Below are positions 57,132 to 64,000 of a DNA stretch of 64,000 bases, one piece after another. The position numbers and the translations under genes are program-made. Each line of letters starts with the position of its first letter. Within the stretch, counting starts at the first letter, position 1. The notes under the pieces were generated by a model. That model was given only the letters and a program-made list of their open reading frames with translations. It searched no databases and was not told the DNA's origin. Origin of the DNA: Flavobacteriales bacterium UBA4466 (lineage in GTDB: Bacteria; Bacteroidota; Bacteroidia; Flavobacteriales_D; Crocinitomicaceae). The stretch spans positions 659,501 through 723,500 of the forward strand of contig CAJJBE010000002.1 of NCBI GenBank assembly GCA_905182335.1. The letters are read 5' to 3'.

Positions 57132-57743
57132 TTATTTCACCTTCACCTTAAACATTTCCCTACCACCAATTGATCCAATTAGCTCATCGCCAATAGCTAT
57201 TGGGCCCACACCTTCTGGTGTTCCGGTGAAAATTAAGTCTCCTTTTTTTAATGTCATGAATTGTGAAATATATTCTATTAATACGTCAATTTTAAAGATC
57301 ATATCATTTGCATTTCCTCCTTGAACAAGCTCCCCATTTTTTTTTAACGTAAATGGAAGATCATCTAAATTCAATTCTTTTTTCGGAATAAATTCTTTAG
57401 AAATCGGAGCACTGCCTTCAAATGACTTTGCTATTTCCCAGGGGTGCCCTTTCTCTTTACATTTTCTTTGTAAGTCTCTGGCAGTGAAATCTATACCTAA
57501 CCCAATTTCAGAATAGTATTTATGTGCAAATTTTTCAGCTATGTTTTTTCCAACACGATCAATTTTTACTACTAATTCGCACTCAAAATGAATATCTCTT
57601 GAAAATTCAGGGTAGAAGAAAGGTCTCCCAGGGCGTAATAGTGCTATATCTGGTTTCATGAAGAACATTGGTGCTGTAGGAATGTCTGCATCCATTTCTT
57701 TCGCATGCTTTGTGTAGTTTCTTCCTATACAAATTATTTTCAT
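57132..57743 (-). CDS. Fumarylacetoacetate hydrolase-family protein
   Basis: 203 residues. Short FAH-domain protein: KIICIGRNYTKHAKEM at the start, MFFMKPDIALL, HFECELVVKIDRVGKN with the metal-binding Glu residues, GIDFTARDLQRKCKEKGHPWE and LIFTGTPEGVGPI at the end. Likely an acylpyruvase or oxaloacetate decarboxylase-type hydrolase of small oxo-acids. It follows the exonuclease gene directly on the minus strand and its stop abuts the sugar transferase stop. Confidence 0.9.
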   Translation of the reverse strand: MKIICIGRNYTKHAKEMDADIPTAPMFFMKPDIALLRPGRPFFYPEFSRDIHFECELVVKIDRVGKNIAEKFAHKYYSEIGLGIDFTARDLQRKCKEKGHPWEIAKSFEGSAPISKEFIPKKELNLDDLPFTLKKNGELVQGGNANDMIFKIDVLIEYISQFMTLKKGDLIFTGTPEGVGPIAIGDELIGSIGGREMFKVKVK

Positions 57744-58586
57744 CTATTTAAATTTATTCTTTAGCGCATTGAGTTTGTCATCAATATCTCCTGAGTAATC
57801 TTCCTTATTTTTTTTCTCTGCCTTTACTTTTTCCATTGCTTTCTTTAGACATTGCTTTGTATAGCGAGGGAAATCCGCGTCCATGATCCATCCGTAATAT
57901 CCAGGTTCAGATATTGATATATCTTTAATTGTCTTTCCTTTATGTTTTCCGAAATTGTAAATCTCAACACCGTCTTTATTTAAAGCTAGTCGACCAGCAA
58001 AGTCCAACCGAGAGACATTACCATAACTCGAAAAATTAGCTAAAAAAGGAACGTCATTTTGGATTGCATCATATCTATAAATTTGAGCATCCAAAACCTC
58101 CCAGGTTGCATCAGCATCAGCCATTGCAGAATGGGCATTTTTAAGGTCTTTATTGCAGTAGAAGGCGTAAGCGGCAATCAAAGTACGCTGTTCCATTTTA
58201 TGAAAGATATTTTGTACATCAATGTGATTCTTGATTGATAGATCAATTTCACTTCCCGCACGGAGTAACTCTTCTGCTAGCATTGGTAAATCAAATTTAT
58301 TCGAATTATAACCAGCAAAATCTGTATTTTCAATAAAAACTTCTAGTTCAGGAATGATTTCTTTGAAAGTAGGAGCATCCTTTATGTCTTCATCGTAGAT
58401 ACCGTGAATCTCACTTACTTCTTTTGGAATTGATTGCTCTGGGTTTAATCGCCTGTGAAATTCAGAACGCTTGCCATCTGGGGCAATTTTGATAATTGCT
58501 ATTTCAACAATCCTGTCATTTGTAATGCTTAACCCTGTTGCTTCAAGGTCAAAAATAGCTAGGTGTTTCTTAAGTTCTATATTCAT
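57744..58586 (-). CDS. DEDDh 3'-5' exonuclease with a C-terminal DUF3820-like domain
   Basis: 280 residues. The exonuclease domain has LAIFDLEATGL (Asp13, Glu15), the conserved SEIHGIYDEDIKDAP, FAGYNSNKFDLPML and HSAMADADATWEVL (His/Asp), as in DNA polymerase III epsilon/DnaQ-like proteins. The C-terminal segment (about 205-255: YNFGKHKGKTIKDIS, GYYGWIMDADFP) looks like the short DUF3820 domain. It is probably a stand-alone proofreading or repair exonuclease, not the replicative subunit. Operon with the FAH gene. Confidence 0.88.
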   Translation of the reverse strand: MNIELKKHLAIFDLEATGLSITNDRIVEIAIIKIAPDGKRSEFHRRLNPEQSIPKEVSEIHGIYDEDIKDAPTFKEIIPELEVFIENTDFAGYNSNKFDLPMLAEELLRAGSEIDLSIKNHIDVQNIFHKMEQRTLIAAYAFYCNKDLKNAHSAMADADATWEVLDAQIYRYDAIQNDVPFLANFSSYGNVSRLDFAGRLALNKDGVEIYNFGKHKGKTIKDISISEPGYYGWIMDADFPRYTKQCLKKAMEKVKAEKKNKEDYSGDIDDKLNALKNKFK

Positions 58587-58670
58587 AGTGTAAATATAGT
58601 GATAGGGAAGTAGAGCGCAAAAAAAAAAGAGTATGGTTGAATCACTATTTTTTTAGATAAATTTTTATTC

Positions 58671-58955
58671 CTACGTATTGATATGGATAATATCTGTCCC
58701 TATTCTTATAATCCTTTTGATAAAAAGTGCCTTGAACTGTATGTGTAACAATAACAGCAATAACTTTTCTTTTGCTTTCTTTATTTTTCTCGAAATAAGA
58801 TCATACTTCATCTTTTCAGCTCTAACTTCAGTAGTTATCTCATTAGTCTTGTATGTACTAGTTGGCACAAGGGATGCAGAAGAGTAAATGTTAATTGTAA
58901 GACTTTCTCTGCCTTCTGCTAATTGAGACTTGATATCCTTAGCGGATTTCTTCAA
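58671..58955 (-). CDS. Possible small ORF or gene remnant
   Basis: 94 residues from a TTG codon preceded by AAAAAGGTGATT, which could serve as a ribosome site. It reads KKSAKDIKSQLAEGRESLTI, NIYSSASLVPTSTYKTNEIT, then very Lys/Leu-rich KIKKAKEKLLLLLLHIQFK. The first half looks like plausible protein and the second half like random AT-rich sequence, so it may be the surviving start of a broken gene. I recognise no family. A TATCTTTG box on the minus strand at 59184-59191 could drive it, but 220 bases lie between. Treat as doubtful. Confidence 0.3.
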   Translation of the reverse strand: MKKSAKDIKSQLAEGRESLTINIYSSASLVPTSTYKTNEITTEVRAEKMKYDLISRKIKKAKEKLLLLLLHIQFKALFIKRIIRIGTDIIHINT

Positions 58956-59335
58956 ATCACCTTTTTAGTTGTTAATTTATTTTTATAGAATGACCATTAA
59001 TTTAGCCTTTTTAGGTAAAAGTCTATTAGACTACATCATGTAATTTTTAAAAAAAGAATTATATGCTAAAACAGGAATTCTTTAAAATACTAAATTTAGT
59101 ATGTCTACTCGGTTTACTTTCTTCTTAAAGAAACCATAAAACACGTCTCATTCACATCTATAATACGTAATTTATAGATCTTCCAAAGATAATTTTTTGT
59201 AACTATTTGAGCTGTGAGTCTTTTTGGTGTAGCTAAAATAATTTTCTATCTGAAACAAGCTTTTTTGTTGTGTCGTTTAATAGTTATCGAACAGAAGTTA
59301 CTGCTCGATAAATTATTCATGGCGTATTCTAATGT
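58956..59335. other. Gene-poor AT-rich stretch
   Basis: 380 bases with no credible ORF on either strand. The only signals are a minus-strand TATCTTTG (59184-59191), which has no -33 partner, and scattered A/T runs. With the doubtful ORF at 58671-58955 it makes the longest poorly explained region in the window (about 750 bases). Confidence 0.6.
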
Positions 59336-60673
59336 TTAGAATTCACGATTAACATCGAATGCTTCAAGGTATTCAGCAACTCGTTTTACAAATCTCCCTC
59401 CAAGTGCACCATCAACAACTCTGTGGTCATATGAATGTGATAAGAACATTTTCTGTCTAATTCCAATAAAATCACCGTCTGGAGTTTCAATAACAGCAGG
59501 GATCTTTCGTATTGCTCCTAAAGCTAATATTGCTACTTGTGGCTGATTGATAATTGGAGTCCCCATAACATTTCCAAATGTCCCAACATTTGTGACGGTG
59601 TAAGTTCCTCCTTGAATATCTTCAGGCTTTAAAGCATTATTACGTGCACTGTTTGCTAATTTATTTACAGACTTAGTCAAGCCGGTTAGGTTTAGTCGAT
59701 CAGCATTTTTTATTACAGGAACAATTAAGTTTCCTGAAGGAAGAGCGGTAGCCATTCCTATATTTATATTATTTCTCTTAATTATTTGGTTTCCTGAAAC
59801 AGAAACATTTACCATTGGAAAGTCTTTAATTGCTTTAATAATAGCCTCCATAATTATTGGAGTAAATGTGATGTTTTCACCTTCTCGTTCTGCGAATCCC
59901 TTTTTAACTTTAGCTCTCCAGCTAACGATGTTTGTTACATCGGCTTCAACGTAACTAGTTACGTGAGGAGAAACGTGTGTTGACATGATCATGTGATCAG
60001 CAATCAGTCTACGCATGCGATCCATCTCTATGATTTCATCATCAGGACCTGCAATCACTATTGGCTCTTTAATATTTGCTAAGAATCCTCCTTCATTGTT
60101 AGTTGATGTAGGAGTTTTTTGTTTTACTGCTGTTACAGTTCTAGTAGGAGAAATATTATTTACTTTCCCATCATCAATATATCCTAGAATATCTTTTTTA
60201 GTTACTCTTCCACCTTGACCAGAGCCAGAAACGGATTCTAATTCAGAAATTGAAACTCCTTCTTTTTTAGCAATACTTCTTACTAAAGGAGAATAGAATT
60301 TTCCAGAAGTACTAGCTTTGTCTAGGGGAGTTGAATTATAATTCGAAGTTGCATTAACAGCTTCATCAACTCGCTCTTCAATCGCAGTAACCGGAGTTTC
60401 TAATTTTGAAGGAGAATCAATAGGAGAAGAACCGTCTGTAGAAATTATTGCGATAACATCACCAACTTGTGCAACATCGTTTTCTTCAAAAAGAATTTTA
60501 ACTAAAACCCCCTCAGCTTCAGAAGGTAGCTCGTTATCAACTTTATCAGTTGCCACTTCTACTAAAGGCTCATCCATTTGGATAGTGTCGCCAACGTTTT
60601 TAAGCCAATTAGTAATTGTTGCTTCTGTTACGCTTTCTCCCATTTTAGGAAGTCTGATTTCTATCTGTGACAT
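59336..60673 (-). CDS. 2-oxoacid dehydrogenase complex E2 (dihydrolipoamide acyltransferase)
   Basis: 445 residues from ATG 60673. One lipoyl domain (1-80) with Lys44 in EVATDKVDNELPSE, a Ser/Thr-rich linker, an E3-binding domain near 130-165 (SPLVRSIAKKEGVSISELE, GRVTKKDIL) and a catalytic domain (about 215-445) ending SYDHRVVDGALGGRFV with the active His. Sequence type suggests a branched-chain or general 2-oxoacid complex. E1 and E3 genes are not adjacent. I reject a longer start at 60733 because the ATG opens straight into SQIEIRLPKMGESV. Confidence 0.9.
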   Translation of the reverse strand: MSQIEIRLPKMGESVTEATITNWLKNVGDTIQMDEPLVEVATDKVDNELPSEAEGVLVKILFEENDVAQVGDVIAIISTDGSSPIDSPSKLETPVTAIEERVDEAVNATSNYNSTPLDKASTSGKFYSPLVRSIAKKEGVSISELESVSGSGQGGRVTKKDILGYIDDGKVNNISPTRTVTAVKQKTPTSTNNEGGFLANIKEPIVIAGPDDEIIEMDRMRRLIADHMIMSTHVSPHVTSYVEADVTNIVSWRAKVKKGFAEREGENITFTPIIMEAIIKAIKDFPMVNVSVSGNQIIKRNNINIGMATALPSGNLIVPVIKNADRLNLTGLTKSVNKLANSARNNALKPEDIQGGTYTVTNVGTFGNVMGTPIINQPQVAILALGAIRKIPAVIETPDGDFIGIRQKMFLSHSYDHRVVDGALGGRFVKRVAEYLEAFDVNREF

Positions 60674-60751
60674 ATGTAATATAAAGAGTACGTTTTCTGA
60701 GTACAAAAATAACCGAAATTTCTTCTTTGACAATAGAAAGAGTGGAAGGTT

Positions 60752-62671
60752 TTATTCGTCAAGCTTTTTCCACGCCTTTAATAAGATGGAGAAATCCTTT
60801 CGCATTGAGTAATCTCTAGCGTATAGGAGGTTTAGTTTTTCATTGATATGTGGGTCATCTGAGTCCATAATGTCTTTGGGTACAAGTATGCCAGGTTTTA
60901 TTTGAGGTAAACGCACATCTTTCTTGGATACATCCTCTGAAAAACCAATAAAAGAAATGTTTCCAATAAAAACTTGAATCATATTTGTCATAAACCCCCC
61001 CTTTTTTTCATATTTCCATAATATGAAAGGTGCAAGGAGAATTCCATTTAGCGAAAAGAGTATATCAAATAATCGTTTTTTACGTTTATTTTCTTTTGAC
61101 ACTAATGTGTTAAGTTTTAAGATATAAAGTTCTCCAGGGGTGTCAATTGAATTACTTCCAATCAAATAGTCTTCAGAATCTGGAGCAATTTTATAGTCTG
61201 TTTGGTCGAATCCAAGTCGTGACATCCAATCAATGATTTCTTTATAACTATGGTTCTTTGAACTAAATATGATCTCATCATATGATCCGTCTTCAATATT
61301 GTCAATTGAATTGATATTTATTTTGTTAATGGCCGAAATATTATAATTAGTTTGTCTAATAAGAGTTTCAATACGACTCACTTCGGAGTCATCGTTATTA
61401 ATTATACCAAAAGCTTTTGACGCTTTAACATGTAGTTTGTATTTTTTTCCAATTGTAAAATGTAAGAAGTTTCTTGATAGTATGTAGTATGTGGTTATCC
61501 AACCAGCTCCTACGAAAATAAATAGCCTTGAAAATTGCCATGATTTCGGAAGAATAGCATAAGCTAAAAGAATAATGAGTGTTCCAATAAACACTCCTTT
61601 TATTGTTTTGAATAGTTTTATGGGATTGTCATATCCACCATTAAAGTAGCTAGTGTATATCCAGATTAGTGAGTATATTGGAATAGAGTATTTGATTAAT
61701 TCCACAGGGAAATCTATATCTGACATCTTCCAATAATTGGTAAGTGCATAAAGGCCAAAGGCGATATATACAAAGTCAATTATCGGTAAAAATAAGCGCT
61801 TGGCAATTCTCAGTGAAATGGCTATAAATGCTCGAAGGTAGATTGCGAGATTAATTAAGAATGAAAATAATTTTGCATTTTTCCCTGAGAAATGTTTTTG
61901 AGCAAAAATTATCATCGATCGGTAGAATACAAAGACGTAATTGACAGAACTTTTCTTAGTGCTTTCGCCTTTGTAATGAATAATTTTAGTGTTTGAATAA
62001 TAGTAGTTTTTATATCCTCCTAATGTAATCCGATATGATAAGTCAATGTCTTCACCATACATAAAGAATGATTCATCTAAAAAGCCAACTTTATCCAGTG
62101 TTGTTTTTCGCATTAGCATAAAAGCACCACTTAAAATGTCAATTTGATGATTCTCAAATTCAGATAAATGACCTAGATGATATTGTCCAAACCGTTTTGA
62201 TTTAGGAAATACGCTAGATAAACCAAATATTTTATAAAATGCAACAAGTGGAGTAGGTAATCCTCTTTTGGATTCAGGAAGAAATAGTCCTTTACCATCT
62301 ATCATTCTTACGCCCAGTCCTCCTGAATCTATTTGCTCATCCATAAACCCCAAAGTCTTGCTGAATGTGTCTTCTTCAACAACTGTATCAGGATTTAGTA
62401 ATAAAACATATTGACCATTAGAAATATCTATGGCTTGGTTGTTTGCTTTTGAGAACCCAACATTATCTTTATTTTCAATTAAATGGAACTCGGGATATTT
62501 GGCTTTCACCATTTCGATAGAACCGTCTACAGAGCAATTATCAACAATGAAAACTTCAGCTGAGAGATCTTTGATTCCTTTTCTGACAGAATCTAGACAT
62601 TGATCCAAGAAGTATTTTACATTGTAATTTACAATGATGATACTGATTTTATATTTATAATTATAATTCAA
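60752..62671 (-). CDS. Family 2 glycosyltransferase fused to a degenerate sugar-phosphate transferase-like domain
   Basis: 639 residues. The N-terminal GT2 domain (about 8-245) has SIIIVNYNVKYFLDQCLDSV, FIVDNCSVDGSIEMV, VGFSKANNQAID, LLLNPDTVVEE and FFMYGEDIDLSYRI, the rhamnosyltransferase-like pattern. A membrane region (about 260-410) and a nucleotide-binding-like region (about 430-525) follow. The last 110 residues parallel the sugar transferase at 55737-57131: KRLFDILFSLNGILLAP, FIGNISFIGFSED, IKPGILVP and NLLYARDYSMRKDFSILLKA. However, the catalytic KFRTM-type and PRPE motifs are missing. Probably a cell-surface glycan enzyme. Confidence 0.85.
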   Translation of the reverse strand: MNYNYKYKISIIIVNYNVKYFLDQCLDSVRKGIKDLSAEVFIVDNCSVDGSIEMVKAKYPEFHLIENKDNVGFSKANNQAIDISNGQYVLLLNPDTVVEEDTFSKTLGFMDEQIDSGGLGVRMIDGKGLFLPESKRGLPTPLVAFYKIFGLSSVFPKSKRFGQYHLGHLSEFENHQIDILSGAFMLMRKTTLDKVGFLDESFFMYGEDIDLSYRITLGGYKNYYYSNTKIIHYKGESTKKSSVNYVFVFYRSMIIFAQKHFSGKNAKLFSFLINLAIYLRAFIAISLRIAKRLFLPIIDFVYIAFGLYALTNYWKMSDIDFPVELIKYSIPIYSLIWIYTSYFNGGYDNPIKLFKTIKGVFIGTLIILLAYAILPKSWQFSRLFIFVGAGWITTYYILSRNFLHFTIGKKYKLHVKASKAFGIINNDDSEVSRIETLIRQTNYNISAINKININSIDNIEDGSYDEIIFSSKNHSYKEIIDWMSRLGFDQTDYKIAPDSEDYLIGSNSIDTPGELYILKLNTLVSKENKRKKRLFDILFSLNGILLAPFILWKYEKKGGFMTNMIQVFIGNISFIGFSEDVSKKDVRLPQIKPGILVPKDIMDSDDPHINEKLNLLYARDYSMRKDFSILLKAWKKLDE

Positions 62672-62673
62672 TA

Positions 62674-63060
62674 TTAGTTCTCGTTATTTACTGCGATGCA
62701 GGATATTTCAATATCAACATTCATGGGAAGATTTGACACTTCAACGGTTTCTCTTGCTGGTGGAACCAAACGGAAGTATTCAGCATATATTTGATTTACC
62801 TTCTTCAAATTGTTAAGATCTTTTAAGAAAATATTGCATTTTACGATATTGTCTATAGTCATCCCCGCTTCAGTTACTAGTGCTAATATGTTTTTCATAA
62901 CCTGATGAGTTGAATCTTCTATTGAATTGTCAACTAAACTTCCTGTCTTTGGGTTTAGTGGTATTTGCCCAGAAACATAAAGTGTATCTTTGACTAAAAT
63001 TGCTTGGCTGTATGGTCCGATTGGATTAGGGGCCCCAGGAATTTGTATTACCTTTTTCAT
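62674..63060 (-). CDS. ridA: RidA/YjgF-family enamine/imine deaminase
   Basis: 128 residues from ATG 63060. Hydrolyses reactive 2-aminoacrylate-type intermediates released by PLP enzymes. Conserved parts are IPGAPNPIGPYSQAI, LYVSGQIPLNPKTG, VKCNIFLKDLNN and PPARETVEVSNLPMNVDIEI, with the substrate-binding Arg in PARETVE. It starts the leftward run ridA - glycosyltransferase, with two bases between genes. A TTG at 63078 upstream is not needed. Confidence 0.95.
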   Translation of the reverse strand: MKKVIQIPGAPNPIGPYSQAILVKDTLYVSGQIPLNPKTGSLVDNSIEDSTHQVMKNILALVTEAGMTIDNIVKCNIFLKDLNNLKKVNQIYAEYFRLVPPARETVEVSNLPMNVDIEISCIAVNNEN

Positions 63061-63073
63061 CTTGTTACTTTTG
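63042..63073 (+). promoter_or_regulatory. Promoter of pabA/trpG
   Basis: TTTG (63042-63045), a 20-base spacer and perfect TACTTTTG (63066-63073) make a complete Bacteroidota promoter. It lies across the start of ridA. The predicted leader to the TTG start at 63102 is about 24 bases. Confidence 0.75.
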
Positions 63074-63101
63074 TACAAGTTTACACAAAAAAATAGAGCT
63101 T

Positions 63102-63656
63102 TTGAAGCAGATTCTTCTTCTAGATAATTATGATTCGTTCACATTCAATTTACAACATTACTTAGTAAGTCTTGATGTTAAAGTAGATGTCATTCGCAAT
63201 GATGTTAAAATTGAGAGTTTATTAAATTATGATGGCGTTGTTATTTCTCCTGGTCCAGGTCTACCAAAAGAAGCAGGGTGTTTAATGGATGTTTTATCTA
63301 TTTCCAGAGGGCGAACACCTGTTCTCGGTGTTTGCTTAGGTATGCAAGGTATGTGTGAATTTCTAGGAGGAACGTTGTATAATCAACCTGTAGTGAAACA
63401 TGGAGTTCAAGAAGTAATTGAGATTGATTCAGGAGTTTTATTTAAAGGTCTTGATTCTGAAATTAAAGTAGGGCTATATCATAGTTGGGCTGTTAATGAA
63501 AATGGGAAATATAAAATTGTAGCACGATCAAAAAGTAATGTTATTATGGCTATTGAGGATATCGATTCGAAATTTTATGGAGTTCAGTTTCATCCAGAAT
63601 CTATTATGACAACAGATGGAATGAGAATTGTAAAGAATTTCATAAACTTGCTGTAA
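63102..63656 (+). CDS. pabA: Glutamine amidotransferase of anthranilate/aminodeoxychorismate synthase
   Basis: 184 residues from TTG 63102; no in-frame ATG fits. Class I glutamine amidotransferase: LLLDNYDSFTFNLQHYL, VISPGPGLPKEAG, LGVCLGMQGM with nucleophile Cys78, and GVQFHPESIMT with the catalytic His and Glu. It supplies ammonia to the chorismate-binding partner (TrpE or PabB), which is not in the window, so trpG versus pabA cannot be settled. Confidence 0.9.
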   Translation: MKQILLLDNYDSFTFNLQHYLVSLDVKVDVIRNDVKIESLLNYDGVVISPGPGLPKEAGCLMDVLSISRGRTPVLGVCLGMQGMCEFLGGTLYNQPVVKHGVQEVIEIDSGVLFKGLDSEIKVGLYHSWAVNENGKYKIVARSKSNVIMAIEDIDSKFYGVQFHPESIMTTDGMRIVKNFINLL

Positions 63657-63673
63657 GTTAGAATAGGATGAGA

Positions 63674-64000
63674 TTAGATAAAAGAGAAGTCGACACGTCT
63701 ATTTCTCTGTTTTCCTTGAGAAGTTGAATTTGTATCTATAGGTGCCTTTTCCCCCTTAAAGTCAAATTTTAATCGGTCTGCTTGGAGGCCATGATGGACA
63801 AAGTATTGAATGATAGATTCAGCTCTTTCCTTTGATAGATTGATATTGTAATCATCTGTCCCGTCAGAATCTGTATGACCAATAACTTTAACTCGAAGAT
63901 CACTATGACCTTTGATTACTTTTATCATTTCATCAATAAAAACTAAGTGTTCAGGCCGAATATCAGATTCATCAAATTCAAAGAATACAGGCTGGAATAC
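63674..64000 (-). CDS. OmpA-family protein, C-terminal domain (5' part outside window)
   Basis: The frame is open to the window edge, so the start is missing. The visible 109 residues are an OmpA peptidoglycan-binding domain: VFFEFDESDIRPEHLVFIDEM, VKVIGHTDSDGTDDYNINLS, KERAESIIQYFVHHG, and a final NRRVDFSF. The diaminopimelate-binding Asp and Arg positions of OmpA fit D in HTDSDGT and R in NRRVDF. It anchors an outer-membrane protein to peptidoglycan. The N-terminal part is unknown. Confidence 0.9.
   Translation of the reverse strand, partial: VFQPVFFEFDESDIRPEHLVFIDEMIKVIKGHSDLRVKVIGHTDSDGTDDYNINLSKERAESIIQYFVHHGLQADRLKFDFKGEKAPIDTNSTSQGKQRNRRVDFSFI

Noticed and set aside
58678..58887. 69-aa hydrophobic plus-strand ORF
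   Set aside because: It opposes the minus-strand frame at 58671-58955, has no promoter or ribosome site, and its hydrophobicity follows from AT-rich sequence.

Overview
The window is chromosomal DNA from a member of the Bacteroidota, most likely a Flavobacteriales-type (probably marine) bacterium. The evidence is AT-rich DNA, type IX secretion system (T9SS) cargo with C-terminal sorting domains, the T9SS genes porT and porX, a TamL-type lipidated Omp85 protein, a likely glycine/amino-acid lipid acyltransferase pair, and repeated TAnnTTTG -7 promoter elements instead of sigma70 -35/-10 boxes. It is mostly dense core genome: I see no prophage, insertion sequence, CRISPR array or integrated island.

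Layout. 1-10.1 kb: the end of a T9SS cargo gene, a small membrane protein, mpl (peptidoglycan recycling), trhO (tRNA hydroxylation), a DUF4199 protein, rho with an Asn/Asp-rich insertion, a dicarboxylate/amino-acid symporter and uvrA. 10.3-12.8 kb: an ECF-type sigma factor and a two-gene acyltransferase operon resembling glsB-glsA. 12.9-20 kb: a six-gene operon (aminotransferase, heptose kinase, TrkH-type K+ channel, menG, porT, FAD oxidoreductase). 20-26 kb: a SpoU methyltransferase divergent from tamL, then a UvrD/PcrA helicase. 25.9-34.4 kb: housekeeping genes fbaA, accD, rpsO and pnp, a small orphan gene with its own promoter and terminator, an SLC13 transporter, yaaA, a DUF2452 gene and efp.

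34.4-43 kb: an MscS channel; a gene-free stretch that carries a candidate free-standing structured RNA; then a leftward run of moxR and three SurA/PpiC-type periplasmic folding factors behind guaB. 42.5-51.5 kb: a carboxypeptidase-regulatory-like secreted protein, an HD hydrolase, the porX-tsaE-ald-like-nuclease operon, prfC, a phnA-type gene and an acyltransferase. 51.7-51.8 kb: tRNA-His with its own promoter and terminator. 52-58.6 kb: a BNR-repeat T9SS cargo, a sugar-dehydrogenase/lipoprotein/polyprenyl-phosphate glycosyltransferase operon, an FAH hydrolase and an exonuclease. 58.6-59.3 kb is gene-poor. 59.3-64 kb: a 2-oxoacid dehydrogenase E2, an unusual glycosyltransferase fused to a degenerate sugar-phosphate transferase, ridA, pabA/trpG and the end of an OmpA-family gene.

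Themes. Envelope biogenesis dominates: Omp85/TamL, SurA-like chaperones, aminolipids, heptose, exopolysaccharide initiation and T9SS. No new multi-gene defence or mobile system was found. The most interesting items are the structured RNA near 35.4-35.6 kb, the glycosyltransferase/pseudo-transferase fusion, the alanine-dehydrogenase-like protein lacking the catalytic His, tandem U-U mismatches in the tRNA-His acceptor stem, and two apparently leaderless genes.
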